Source: Deuterostichococcus epilithicus (Eukaryota > Chlorophyta > Trebouxiophyceae > Prasiolales > Stichococcaceae). From it: a DNA stretch of 64,000 nt. Of this stretch, positions 37,725-49,700 are shown piece by piece; within the stretch, counting starts at the first letter, position 1, and every line of letters begins with the position of its first letter. The stretch covers positions 1,426,001-1,490,000 of the forward strand of contig JAVTLE010000007.1 in assembly GCA_033439295.1 (NCBI GenBank), in the 5' to 3' direction. The notes beneath the pieces were generated by a model. That model was not told the DNA's origin. It saw only the letters and a program-made list of their open reading frames with translations, and did not search any database. The position numbers and the translations under genes are program-made.

Positions 37725-40700
37725 TCAGCCCGATGCCGCGATAATGCTGGACACCGAGCTGTAGGTGCCGGACACCATGCACATGACGCCCAGCAGCACG
37801 ACGATCCAGTTCCATGCCCTCCTGCCGAAAGACAGCTCCCCCTGCACACACGAATGTCGCTGCGTCTCAGCTGATGAATGTTGAGGCCTGAGACATCACG
37901 GCGTTCTGCCACCGAGTCTTCCTGAGGTGAATTTGAGGCATCTGCCGCGTGGCAAGCAGCCGGCGCAGTGCCTGTCCGGGAGCTAGCCACACAGGCGTGC
38001 CGAGAAGCGCTGCGGACCGAGAACCGATACGAATGGTCTCCCAAATCGACACCCTGAAACCAATACCTTCAACCAACCGGTTCCCCACCTGGTGCAGCTT
38101 CAGGTGGCACAGCGCCGGGAAGATGAGGCTGACGTTGATGGTGAGGAAGCTGCCGATGAGAGCCATCAAGAGCGCCAGGAAGGGCACGAAGCGCGCCGTG
38201 ATGAGGCAGGATATGGCCAGCGCTGTGCGCACGATGAACCGCCGCACCGCGCCGGGCACGCCTGCAGGTGCAGTCGTCGATTGTGATCGTCAACACCAGG
38301 TGGTGCAGCCTTGATGGCGCGCCTCAGGCATCCGATGCAGCGCCCGGGCGGCAGCAGCTGGGCTGCTGTCAGGAGCAGCTGCGCGGCTGGAAAAGGGCGG
38401 CGCAGGCAGCAGCAGACGACCAGGCGTTCACGACAGGCAACGTGCGTCAGTCAGCCAAACGGACGGCATTGGCTCCCTGCGCACAGCATGCCTGCGCCGC
38501 ACCTGGTGCGAGCTTGGCCGCGCCGTCGGTCGCTGGCGCTGCAAATGGCTCCTACGCACATTGTGTAAACACAGTGTCAGGCGGATACACGACATCTGGA
38601 GTTGTAGCAGAGCAAATGGCTTGGGATGACATTTGATTCGCTTTCAAAGATCCATTTCAAGGGGTTGCGAGCGCGCACCAGACAGAGCGCAAACTTCGAC
38701 ACCTGCGCGAGCCACGGGGGAACCATGCATCAGTACCATGATTGGGTCAGTGCACACCACAGCAGCAGGACATGCAAGTCCAGCATCTACGAATGTCCAG
38801 GCTGGCTTGCTGCAGAGCTCGTGCCGCACCGGGGAGATCAGGATCAACGATGCGCACAGCAGCGCCAGGAGCCCGGGCGGCAGGTTGAATGTAACCTGCA
38901 GTAACAAGGTCAGCAGGGGTGCCGCGACTGGGCAGCTTTGAAACCTCGATGGTTGCACTCTAAACAGGGAAGGCCTGTGATGACGATGCGCCACTGTGAC
39001 GGTTCGACAAGCATGGCAGCTCGAGTTCTAGGCACTCATCGAAGCAGCGCAGGCTGTGATTTTGCAGGCAAGTCGCCTCAACGCACCACATCCTTCACGC
39101 CAGTGCCGTACATGTAGTAGCCCAGCGACCCCATCGTTGCGCAGATCACGGCGGTGATGCCGAATGCTGTGTCTATGACCTGCAGGCAGCCGCCCGAGGG
39201 TCAAGCCTCAGCGCCCTCAGCTCAGCGAGTCGAGCGGCCTGAGCATCAGGAAACCGGACTGCCGACCGGCTGAGCACCAGCAGCAAGGCCAGGAGCAAGG
39301 CGCTGCATGTCTGCGTGATGCAGTCATGCGTGATCAGCTCGCTGCCAGAGTCTGCGCGCAGTGGTGGCAGTGGCGCACCGCCGGAAAGCGCTGCGGCTCC
39401 CGCATGGAGGCGCGTATGGCGGGAAACACGCCGTGGCCCGCGAAGCAGAAGGCCATGCAGCCGAAGGCCACCGGCATCGTCCCCCAGTTGACCAGCGTCG
39501 TCGTCGCGCCCGGCACGAAGGACTTTGACAGGAAAGTGTACACGACCTGCGGCGGTGAACATATTTTACAATCCCTGCAGACGTACACAACGCCAGCGAG
39601 GTGGGGCTGGCGCCAGAAGACTGTAAGGGGTTTTGATGGCCCGAGGCCCGCCCCCGCTTGCTCCCGCAACTCTGCACGCACCGCCCGACGGCGCCAAGGC
39701 CCTGATGCTGCGCGACACTCGAGCCATGGCAACACCGGACCGACACCACAGCATCTGGCTGTTGCGCTGGAGACACAGGCTCTTGCAGCTGTGCAGGACA
39801 CCACTGCGGCGGAGTAGAAGCAGGCAGCTAGAAAGAAATAGAGGCCCACCGTGGCGGCGACGGACAGTGTGCCGGCGACACCGGCAAAGCCCAGGTAGGA
39901 CAGCGTCTTCACGTCCGGCAGCCACACGGTCGGGATCATCACCGTCGCCGCTGCCAGCATGTAGAAGGACGGGTCCCGCCCAAAGCGCGCCGCCAGCAGG
40001 TGGTGCAGGTTGTCGCCTGCGGGGCGGAGGGGCGGGCTGGTTCCTGACAGGAAGGCGCAGGGCACAAACTGTGTGCGGGAGGCAGGCGGGCGCCGCCCAC
40101 GTGCCGCAAGCCTCTAGCGCCGCTGTCCGGGAGCGTCCCAGTGGATGTGGCACCTGGGTGCGAGCAGCAGCGCCCAAGGCACAGGCTTCCATGCTGCTGC
40201 AAACCGCCGCGTGTTGCACTGCGCTACATGCCTAGCACGTTTCGACACAGTAGCGCCTCACCCATGATGATGAACAGCAGGGCGCAGATGCCGTACAGCT
40301 CCGTGTAGATGGTGGCGCTAACGATCGCATGCCCGGCCCTGCCAAAGGCCTCTGTGGCCACGTCCTCATAGCCGACATCGTTGAGGCTGCGACCATCGCG
40401 CTTGCACACTGTCGCGATGCACTCCGCAATCGCCTTGGCTGCAGCATTCCAAGTAACAGGCTGATTACGCGTCGTGCATCGCAGCTTGATGGCGCCGGCG
40501 CTTGCTGCAACATACTTTTGCAACATGCATTTCGAGTGGACCGACCTGTATAGTTGGTGACCAGACCCATCAGGCACATGACGGGCAGGCCCGCCCAGCC
40601 GGCTTTCCGAAACGCGTACGGCAGCGACAGCAGGCCGACGCCCAGCAGGATGTTCAGCACGTTGCAGACCGCCTGCAATGCCGCACATGTTGTGTGGCGC

Positions 40701-41116
40701 CAAACTGATGGCGCATGACGTTGTTTACCGTGCTTTACATCAAGGGTTGCGACATTGCATGCAACTGATGCCCACGAGTTTACCTGAAGGAAGCTAGCAT
40801 TGCCTTGTGGCTGATCTGATGTCGCCTGCTGCGCCGCCGCCATGTCGGCTTCGCCATCTGGCCAACTCGCTGCTGCACTGCTGGCGCTGACGGTCGAGCG
40901 CTGCAAACGCGATCGGCTGGAGCTGCTGACACGCTGCTGCGCAACGTGCCTGCTGTCTGCGTTCAGGGTCTTCCTGCCTGTGAGCCCGACGCTGCCATGG
41001 GCCTGTGCAAGGGGCTGGGACGCTGTCGATCGGGGAACGGTAGCGTTGCTGGACCGTCTCAAACGCTGTTGCAGGGATCCAACATTGCCGCCTGGATGCC
41101 CCAGGGCGCCGGCCAT
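37725..41116 (-). CDS. Amino-acid transporter, AAAP / AVT (vacuolar-type) family
   Basis: A proton-coupled amino-acid transporter of the family that includes plant AVT1 and animal VGAT. Exons in transcription order: 41116-40784 (a 111-residue Ser/Ala/Arg-rich cytosolic N-terminus); about 40672-40540 (NILLGVGLLSLPYAFRKAGW, the family's first helix signature); 40448-40260 (FGRAGHAIVSATIYTELYGI); about 40020-39805 (GDNLHHLL and AAATVMIPTVWLPDVKTLSY); and 39553-39385 (WGTMPVAFGCMAFCFAGHGV). Then about 39180-39087 (ATMGSLGYYMYGTGVKD), 38903 to about 38800, 38265-38090 (FVPFLALLMALIGSFLTINV), and 37840-37725 (WNWIVVLLGVMCMVSGTYSS, stop). About eleven hydrophobic helices are visible. The junctions around the intron between about 39805 and 39553 resemble each other. 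Substrate and membrane cannot be told from sequence. Confidence 0.85.
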
Positions 41117-41425
41117 GCTGAACGACTCCTGTGACCGACTCCCTTGCCTCCTGACCTTTACCTACTGCGTGGCTGCTGGAGACCCTGGCGCTCGGTGCAA
41201 AAATAAAAAATGAATGCAACAGTGTTTCAAATCGCACATTGGCTTGTCTAACTAAAGGCACAGCAAAACGCAGCCAATGCGCATTTTCACTGCGGCGTGC
41301 ACGTGGGGGTGTACGTAACAGTCCCAATGAGCGGTCCCAAAGCCCTGCAAGGAAATGCGACACAATAATGCCTCGATCACACAGCCCAGCACACGCGGGC
41401 TCGTCCATGCGCGCCTAACACCATG
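41117..41425. other. Short spacer between tandem minus-strand genes
   Basis: About 310 bp between the NSRP1-like stop and the transporter start. It must hold the transporter promoter; nothing else is seen. Confidence 0.5.
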
Positions 41426-43240
41426 CTACGCATCCGGCTCCCCAGTCGCTTTGCGCTTTTTCCGGGCCAGATACCGCTCGCGAGCGGCCTCCTTCGCTGC
41501 TGCGTCGGTGTGCTTGACTGCTGTTGGCTTCGGCGCCGCCGCTGGAGCCTCGGCCTGGCCTCCCTCCCTGTCCCCGCCTGCCTCGGGCTCACTGGCAGCG
41601 GCAGTGGCAGCCTGACCGCCGGCGTCTTTCCGCTGCTGGCCTGGCGAGCCGCTGCCAGCAGCTCTCTGTGTGTCCACGGCTTGCGAAATGCCTAAGGCCG
41701 CCCCCGACGGCGACGGCGAGCCACTGCCGCTGCCGTCCCGCTCTGCAGCCGCAGGCGAAGAGGGGCTGCCGCCGCCGGGCGGTGTTGCTGCGTCTGCTGC
41801 GGCTGCTGCCTCGTCCCGCTGCGCCGCGTCCTTTGCTGCCTTGCTGGCACTGCATTCGTTGCCAACAGAAACGTTCATTCACTGGAATTTAACCTGGCGA
41901 GGTAGTGCAGTGCCTCGCGCTGATGTAATCGAGGTATCGACAGGCTCTGCCGCTTCGCTGCTGCTTCTGGCGGACAGTATCTGCAAGCCCCATTTGACCG
42001 GCAATAGCTGCGAGACCATCCAGCGCACCCGCTGGCGCCAAAGGCGACGTTCTTCGTCAGCAGGTTGCCGTAGAAGCCGCTCATGTCCCCGACCTTCTCC
42101 GCCGCATTTGCCTCATCCCGGGCGTCCCTGCAGCAACAGGTGAAAGCAGGTGCGAGCACGTGTCATGGGGACATGCTCGGAGAGGTGGCGCTAGCCCGAA
42201 CAGTGCAAGCGCATCAAGATTCGCCCGGCGTGGCGAACGTGCACTACTCTACGCAGATGCTGTTAGTGCACAGGCTGCCACACGCAGCCAGCATGCTGGC
42301 AAGGTGCCTAGCATTGCGACGCACTTGATCTTCTGCTGCGCCTCCCACAGCTGCTGCTCCTGCAGCTTCTTCTTGTACGCCGCGGTCACGAACTTCTCCT
42401 TGTCGCCAAACAGGTGGTCCTCCGCCTGCCGCTCCTTCACTTGCCTGCACGACAGCATTGACCACACGCCAGTCAGGGACAGCAGGAAGTTCTTTGGTCG
42501 TATTGGCGCCTATACACGCCTTCCCAGCATGCGGTGGGATGATTACACAGTATGCTGCATGCCGCGCATTTGTTGGCGAAGGACAGTGGCATTGCTACAT
42601 CGCACGATCTGACCCCGCCTGGCAGTCCAGAATGTTGCGCCGGGTCCGCTGCACCCTGTAAGGGGACCAATTTGCCCCAGTAGCAGGCACAGGATGCTGA
42701 CATTTCACGCACCGACGCTCGAAGATGATGTCCTGTTCCCGTTTGCGCTCCTCCGCCTTGTCCAGCAGTCCCTCGATGTATTTGCTGCCGCGGGCACGCC
42801 GTGCCGCCGCCACCGGCGCCGCCTTCGCCTCCTGCATGCTGTCATAGACGCCGTCGTAGTCGAATACAGAGGCGTCCTCCGCTAGCGCGGCGGCGTGCAG
42901 GTCCGCCACCTGTGCGGCACGGGAAGGGTGTGGTTGGCGCGGCGCTGCTGGACCATTCTGGAGCTGTGGCATGGCTGTGATGCGTGCGTCAATCACATCA
43001 AACATTCCGCCATCAAGAATCTGGGTGCTGAAGGGCCTGCAGTGCGGCAGTGCCGACCTTGTTGTTGGACTTTTTTGATGCGGCCTGCCGCGCCAGCTGC
43101 TGCGGCACCGCCTCATGTTCGCCCTCGCTGTCCTCGTCGCCGAACGCCGCGAGTTTACCCGGCCTGGCGACTGGTGCCGCCTTCTTCTTGCTGGCGGGCA
43201 CGGTCAGGCCGTACTTCACGCCCTTGAGTCCTTGAATCAT
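41426..43240 (-). CDS. NSRP1: NSRP1-like nuclear speckle splicing regulator (DUF2040)
   Basis: Homologue of nuclear speckle splicing regulatory protein 1 (CCDC55), a coiled-coil factor that influences splice-site choice. The start at 43240 gives the family's N-terminus, KGVKYGLTVPASKKKAA, then AFGDEDSEGE and SKKSNNKVGTAAL. The next exon (about 42910-42718) encodes EDASVFDYDGVYDSMQEAKA and GSKYIEGLLDKAEERKREQD. Exon about 42450-42330 encodes EDHLFGDKEKFVTAAYKKKL and QEQQLWEAQQ. Exon about 42125-42045 encodes AAEKVGDMSGFYGNLLTKNV. The order matches animal NSRP1: DxSVYEYDSIYDEMQ, KYIQNLL, AFVTSAYRKKL, DLSGFYRHLL. The last exon is Ala/Gly/Ser-rich and ends RERYLARKKRKATGEPDA. In a window where introns show odd duplications, a splicing regulator is a notable neighbour, but no link is implied. 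Confidence 0.85.
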
Positions 43241-43751
43241 GGTGGAGCTGAGGTGCAATTCGAAGGTGCAGGGGGTGTCGCCCGATGCCTCGCGCCGCGC
43301 GCCGCCCAGTGCAGCTGCAGCACAGCTGTGCGGTCCAGTGGCGCTCAACGAGGACGACTGCAAGCGCTTCTGTGCTAAGCATCCCAGAGCAGAGCTGGCT
43401 CCCGTGAATGGCCTTGCACGGCCCCCTTGCGCGAGGAGAAGCCCAAGCGATCGCTCGACCGCTGGACAGCACCAATTTTGCTCCACTTTGCACCCGCCAC
43501 ACCCATCTTACAGCAAAATCAGCTTTGGGTGGCTTTGCGATCAGACTCGACGGCGCTCTCGCGCGTTCGACTCCGGATCGCTTCTGTTGTGTCAGAGCCA
43601 CCTGTGACTAGGTGATCGCAGGTAGGGCACAGCTGCGAGACAGCACTAGTCTGGGCAGCACAAATCGCCTCGCATCTGACGGGATTGAAAACCTGCGGAG
43701 AGCCCCAAATTCAAGCCTTTTAGCTGGCTGCGCCGGCACGGCGGGGCCGCC
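43241..43751. promoter_or_regulatory. Divergent promoter region, NSRP1-like / ACLB
   Basis: 510 bp between two outward-facing start codons, so it must contain both promoters. I could not pick out specific elements. Confidence 0.5.
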
Positions 43752-46700
43752 ATGGGCTCAAAACAGCAGCCCTACGCGTTGAAGTTCGGTCAGCTGTTCA
43801 GCAAGGACTCGCAGGCGATATTCTTCAACTGGAAGCAGAGCCCTGTCCAGGTGTGTGCACCGATTCTGCAATGGTCCGCATCCGTCCGGCCTGCGAAGTA
43901 CTGACAAATTGGCCTGCCGAATTGCTGCGTCCTGACCATGATGTTCTGGCATGTGACATGCAGCGCATGCTCGACTTCGACTTCATCTGCGGTGCGTAGC
44001 CGTCGGGCCTACATCTCGTCCCTGCTCTACCGCCGCCAGCATTCCAGCCCCGCGACATCAAGTCTGGCACCGGCAGCACGGAGCTGATTCGACTCCAAAC
44101 CTCATTCGCAGGCCGGGCGACGCCTTCGGTCGCGTGCGTGGTGCAGCCAGGGTCCAGCGGCTTTCAGAAAGTGTTCTTCGGCAATGAGGAGATCGCCATC
44201 CCCGTGGCCGGCAGGCAAGAGAAGCTGAATACCCCGGACTGCCGCCAGCCTGCAAAGTAAAAGCCTTGGTGTCGCTCCTCGCCTGCTTCACCTGCTATGC
44301 CGAGTCATGCCAACACTGCAACCGGGGCGCCTTTGACCTGAGGCAGTTGTTCGTATTTTTGTCACGCAGCACCGTCGACGCCGTCAAGGCACACCCGCGG
44401 GCGGACATCTTCATCAACTTTGCGTCCATGCGCAGGTTGGCAGTCCCCTTGGCAGAAACTGCAGTCAGCTCATTTTGATCTGCACCGCCGGCCATGGCAC
44501 TGCAGTGCAATCATGGTGGTGTCAAGCCGTCTGTGCAGTTTCTGCAACACACCAGGGAGGCCTTCCGATCTGCTCTGCATGTAGCCACGATGTGTAGGGA
44601 GGCGCCGCAGCCTCGAGAGGCGCAGTCTTTTCTCACATGCCAAAGGTCATGTACGCCTGTCCTTCGACCTTCGACCCGACGAAGGCGGCGCTGCAGCAGC
44701 CCCACCGTCTGACGGCTGCGCCGTCATGTCTGCAGTGCCTTCGACTCAACGATGGAGGCGCTGCAGCAGCCCACCATCCGGGTGGTGGCGGTCATCGCGG
44801 AGGGGGTGCCGGAACGCGACACCAAGGCGCTCATCGCGTACGCGCAGGCCAACAACAAGATCATCATCGGGCCTGCCACCGTCGGCGGCATGCAGGTGCA
44901 GCGGCGGGAGGTTCTGGCATGCGAAGATCCCCCACTTTCAGTGGTGCACAGACTGCTTGGGCCTCTGGAAAGATTCCGCAGAGGCCGCAGCGGCCGCAAG
45001 CCAATTCCTGCAGACAGCGTGATTGGCTCCGCTCAAAGGCCCATGCAGCGGGCCCTCTGTCGGACCTTTCTGGATGCGTGGCAGCATGGGCAGCGCATGG
45101 TGCCCGACGCTGCCAAACAGCCCTCCCCCCCAAAGGAGCAGGATGACGCTCGTGAACCATTGCCAGAGACTGCTGCGAATAGTCCTCACAGCGGCTGTGC
45201 CATCTCTCATGCCCCTGCCATCGCAGGCTTTTGCATCGGCGACACAGGCTTCAGATAACGCATGCAACAGCGCAGCTGGCCAGCCCCTCTACAGGCGAAG
45301 CAATTTACTCGTAAGATTACGCAGGCAGGCGCGTGTCGCATCGGCGGCACGGCGGGCACACAGTGGCGGCGGATGCAAGAGCATCTACTGTTGCAATCGC
45401 TGCACAGCAGGGTGACACTTGTGGACTTTGCATGCAGGCGGGCGCGTTCCGCATTGGCGATACGGCGGGCACGCTGGACAACATCGTGGCCTGCAAGCTG
45501 TACCGTCCCGGCTCGGTGGGGTTTGTGAGCAAGAGCGGCGGAATGTCCAACGAGATGTACAACGTGCTGTCGCGCGTCACAGATGGCCTGTACGAAGGTG
45601 GGATGACGTCAATCCATCGTGGGGTGATATCCCTCCATCGTGGAACACAGTAAGCGTCGCCGGAGGCAAGCCGCTGGCGCACCATCTGCAGCCGCGAATC
45701 TCGGAGTGTCATGATGCGTCGCCGCCGGTATGAGGAGCGCTCCAATCGGCCCTCACCTGGGGCTACATTTGTGTTGGGGCCGGCAGTCAGCTCCGGACAC
45801 CTGCGCGGACATTCGCCGCTCGCGCTGCGCCCGCAGGCATCGCGATCGGCGGCGACGTGTTTCCGGGGAGCACGCTGTCAGACCACTGCTGCCGCTACCA
45901 GAACATCGAGGCCATCAAGCTCATAGTCGTGCTCGGCGAGTTGGGCGGCCATGACGAGTACAGCCTGGTGCGCATCATCTTCTCGCTGCATGTCTTGACT
46001 CTGTTGCCCGGCAAGGCGATGCGCGCTGGGTGCCCGGAGGGCAGTCCGCCACGAGGGCCCAATGACTGCGCCGCGCCTGCCGCGAGGGCCTGGTGACTCC
46101 GCCGTGTCTGTGCTGCAGCTGCTGTACAGCCTGTCGTCTGTGCAGGAAACGGCTGCAGCGTGGGGTGCGCTGATGATGCAACAGTTCACGAGGGAGCAGC
46201 AAGCAACAAGCCGACGCAACGGGCAACGCGTCTCCCTAGCTGATAGGCTGGGCGCCGCTGCCAAGGGGAATATCCTTTATTCCCCTTGCTGCTGCGGCGC
46301 AGGTTGAGGCGCTCAAGGCGGGGACGATCACAAAACCGGTGGTGGCGTGGGTGTCCGGCACCTGCGCCAAGCTCTTCAAGAGCGAGGTGCAGTTCGGCCA
46401 CGCGGGCGCCCGCAGCGGCGGCGCCCTGGAGTCTGCCCAGGCGCGAATGTTCCTGCACCTTCTCTGCAACCCCTCTTCAGTTTAGCCCGGAGAACTCGAG
46501 TCACTCGAGGCCCGCACTGTGCAGCCGCCGCTGGCGTGACCGGCCCGAGGGCACTGGCACAGCCTGCTGTGCAGAAAGAATTGGCTCGGCGGCTGCTGAC
46601 GCCTGCCTCACGATGCCCCTTTGACATGCGGTTTTAGGGTTTTAGGAAAACTGAAACCTCGACTTGCGGCCGCGTCTCCCATGCCTTGAGGACCTCATGT

Positions 46701-49700
46701 TCACGAGGCAAGAGTGCGGCGCTGGCGGAGGCAGGGCGCCCCTGTGCCACAGTCCGCTTGAGGCCCAGTAATCCTCGTTTCGCCACAGGGCTCGGGCGCG
46801 GCCTCATGTGCTTGTGCTGCACCGCTTCCACCACAGGGCAAGAACGCGGCGCTGGCGGAGGCGGGCGCCATAGTGCCCAACTCCTTCGAGGACCTCGAAG
46901 GCACCATCGGGCGGGTGTTCCGGCAGCTGGTGGACGACGGCAAGATACCGCAGCGGGAAGAGCCGACGCCGCCAAAGGTGCCGCAGGACCTGGCGGCTGC
47001 GCAGAAGGCCGGCCTGGTGAGTCATTCAACAAAAACAGCCCTTCACCATGTGGAGTCTTTCAGGTACCGGTGTCTGCAATACATTCTCCGCGGGTAAGGC
47101 GAGAGACACCCCAACTATGCAGCAATCGCATGAGTTGAGGGACAAGTGCGCACCTCCGGGCGGCGGGTAGTTTGAGGCTGAGTCGAGCACCACGCACAAG
47201 CCCCAGCGTGCCGCCTGGCAGACCCACTGACTGCCAGGCCCCAAACCTCGCAGGTGCGGGTACCGACGCACACAGTGAGCACTGATACTGAGCATGCGCA
47301 CAGCTGCGCGTGCCAGCGCACGCCGTGAGCACTGACGCTGCGCGTGCGCGCAGGTGCGGGTGCCGACGCACATCGTGAGCAGCATCTGCGACGACCGGGG
47401 GGAGGAGCCCACCTACGCGGGCGTCACGATGTCCACGCTCATGGAGGGCGACTTTTGCGTCGGCGACGTCATCAGCCTGCTGTGGTGCGTCTGGCGTGCG
47501 GACACGGCTGTCCGCCGCATGCCTTGGCAGGGCTCACGGGCGGCGGTCGGCATCGGGTCAAGAGCACCTGCTCGAGCTGCTCGCTGCTTGTGTGAGCTGA
47601 GCGGACTGTGGCCGTGCTGACGCCAGGCAGCCGGCGGCGCCGGCCCAGTGCTTGCAGGCATGTTCCGTCCAACAGCTAGCAGCGGCAAAGCCCACGAACC
47701 TGTATGGCATTCGCCCGCAGGTTCAAGCGGCAGCTGCCAAAGTACGCTACGCGCTTCATCGAGATGTGCGTCATGCTGTGCGCCGACCATGGCCCCGCCG
47801 TCTCAGGTGCTTCACGCAATGTGGCTGGCTTGCCGATTGTGCAACACGTGTCCACCCCGCCCCGCAACTTGCTCTTGCAGGTTGACAGCTGGGTACACGA
47901 GCGACTGAGGCCTCCCGCCCGACAAGCTGTCCATCTGCGCTCAGCCATGCTCCCAACTCGTGCTTGGTCCGGGCGGACACAGCCATTGCCCATTGCCACA
48001 AAGCTTCGAAGAGGTCGAGCGGCCCAGGTCCGCCAGTGGGGTAAAGTCCTGGATGACACCCACTGACGCAGGCGCGCACAACACGATCGTGACCTCGCGC
48101 GCCGGCAAGGACCTGGTGTCATGCCTGGTGAGCGGACTGCTGACCATCGGCCCGCGCTTTGGCGGCGCCATCGACGACGCCGCCCGCAACTTCAAGGCCG
48201 CCTGCGACCAGGCGCGCGCGCATTTCCCGGCCGCTTCACGCCTGATTCATGCTGCACTGTGCCCGCCCCTGGAATGCCATCAGCGGGACCGTCTGGGGAG
48301 GGGTTGTGTGCCAGCAGCCGCTGCACGATGCCAGGATTCATCATCGTGTGTTTGCGGCGCGCGCCCGCTCTGACCGGGCGGCGCCTGCAACCTCACCACA
48401 GGGCCAGGAGGGGACGGGCGTGTGGAGGGCACGAAGAAGCGCGTTGAGAGGCCAAAACTTAGTATATGCGTTGGTGACCCGGCGGCGCTGCCATTTCGCT
48501 CCAGGGCCTGGAGGCAGACGAGTATGTGGAGGGCATGAAGAAGCGCGGCATCCGGGTCCCGGGCATCGGGCACCGCATCAAGAGCAAGGACAACCGCGAC
48601 AAGCGAGTTGAGCTGCTGCAGAACTACGCCCGCAGGTGCGTTTGTCCCTCCCAGCTCCTGAGCCGGCAGTTGCGACGAAGGATCCTGCAGCCGCCGGAGG
48701 GTGCTGCTGTTGCAGAGATCCGCCTGCAAGTGTGCCAGAGACTGTTGCTGCCATGGACACTCGCGGCCGGACGCCCTCGTCAGACAGTGGCGTTTGGGAC
48801 TGGAGCCGCCAGCAGCACTGCCTGCCACATGCAGTGCGCTGCTGCATGGGGCTCGATGCATATCGGAGAGGAGACTTGAACCTGCGAACCTCAGGTGCAA
48901 CCTCCTCGCCGCAGGTTCTTCCCGTCGACAAAGTACCTGGACTACGCGCAGACGGTGGAGGTGTACACCCTCCAAAAGGCGGCCAACCTGGTTATGAATG
49001 TGCGCTCCACGCAGCCTTCCATCCCACTCCACGCCTGTGTCCTGATTTGCAGGAGTGCAGCCTCTGGTGCCAGTAGTGCAGCCTGACTGAGCGAGTTTGC
49101 CAGTAGTGCAGCCTGATTTGCAGCAGTGCAGCCTGTCCTCAGAATGCCCGGTAGACTGGCCAGCAGGGATTGGGCCCATCTCATGGCGTCTCCCAGTCGA
49201 CGAGACTTGTATCGTTGGTGCCGCGACTCGCGCAGGTGGACGGCTGCATCGGCGCCTTGTTCCTCGACCTGCTGTACTCCTCCTCCATGTTCAGCCAGGT
49301 GCGCAGCAGCAAGAGCAACCCACATGAAACTTGTGTCACTTGCCCTGTGTCGGTAGCCCCTGGGCAGCAGCTGTCGTGGAGCCTGCGTGCTGTCTGCACA
49401 TCTGTGTGTGCTATGCATGCCCCTAAAAGCAGGTGCGCGGGAGGGAACCTAGTTTGTAAGTTTCCCTCGATTCTCCCATGACAGCAGCTGCCGCACGAAT
49501 CGAACGCTGCCTTGCATGCATGCATGTGATGCCCCATGGACTGTCGCTGAGGCGGCGACTGCTTTCCCTGAGCTGAAATGGCGGCAGATCAGGCCGCACA
49601 GGGCCGCATCCACTTACAACAGCGGCCTTCCCGCCCCTGGCTGCCCACCTCGCGGCGAGCTTGCTGCTTCCAAGAAGGTAATCATGTGCTCGTTTTCTTG

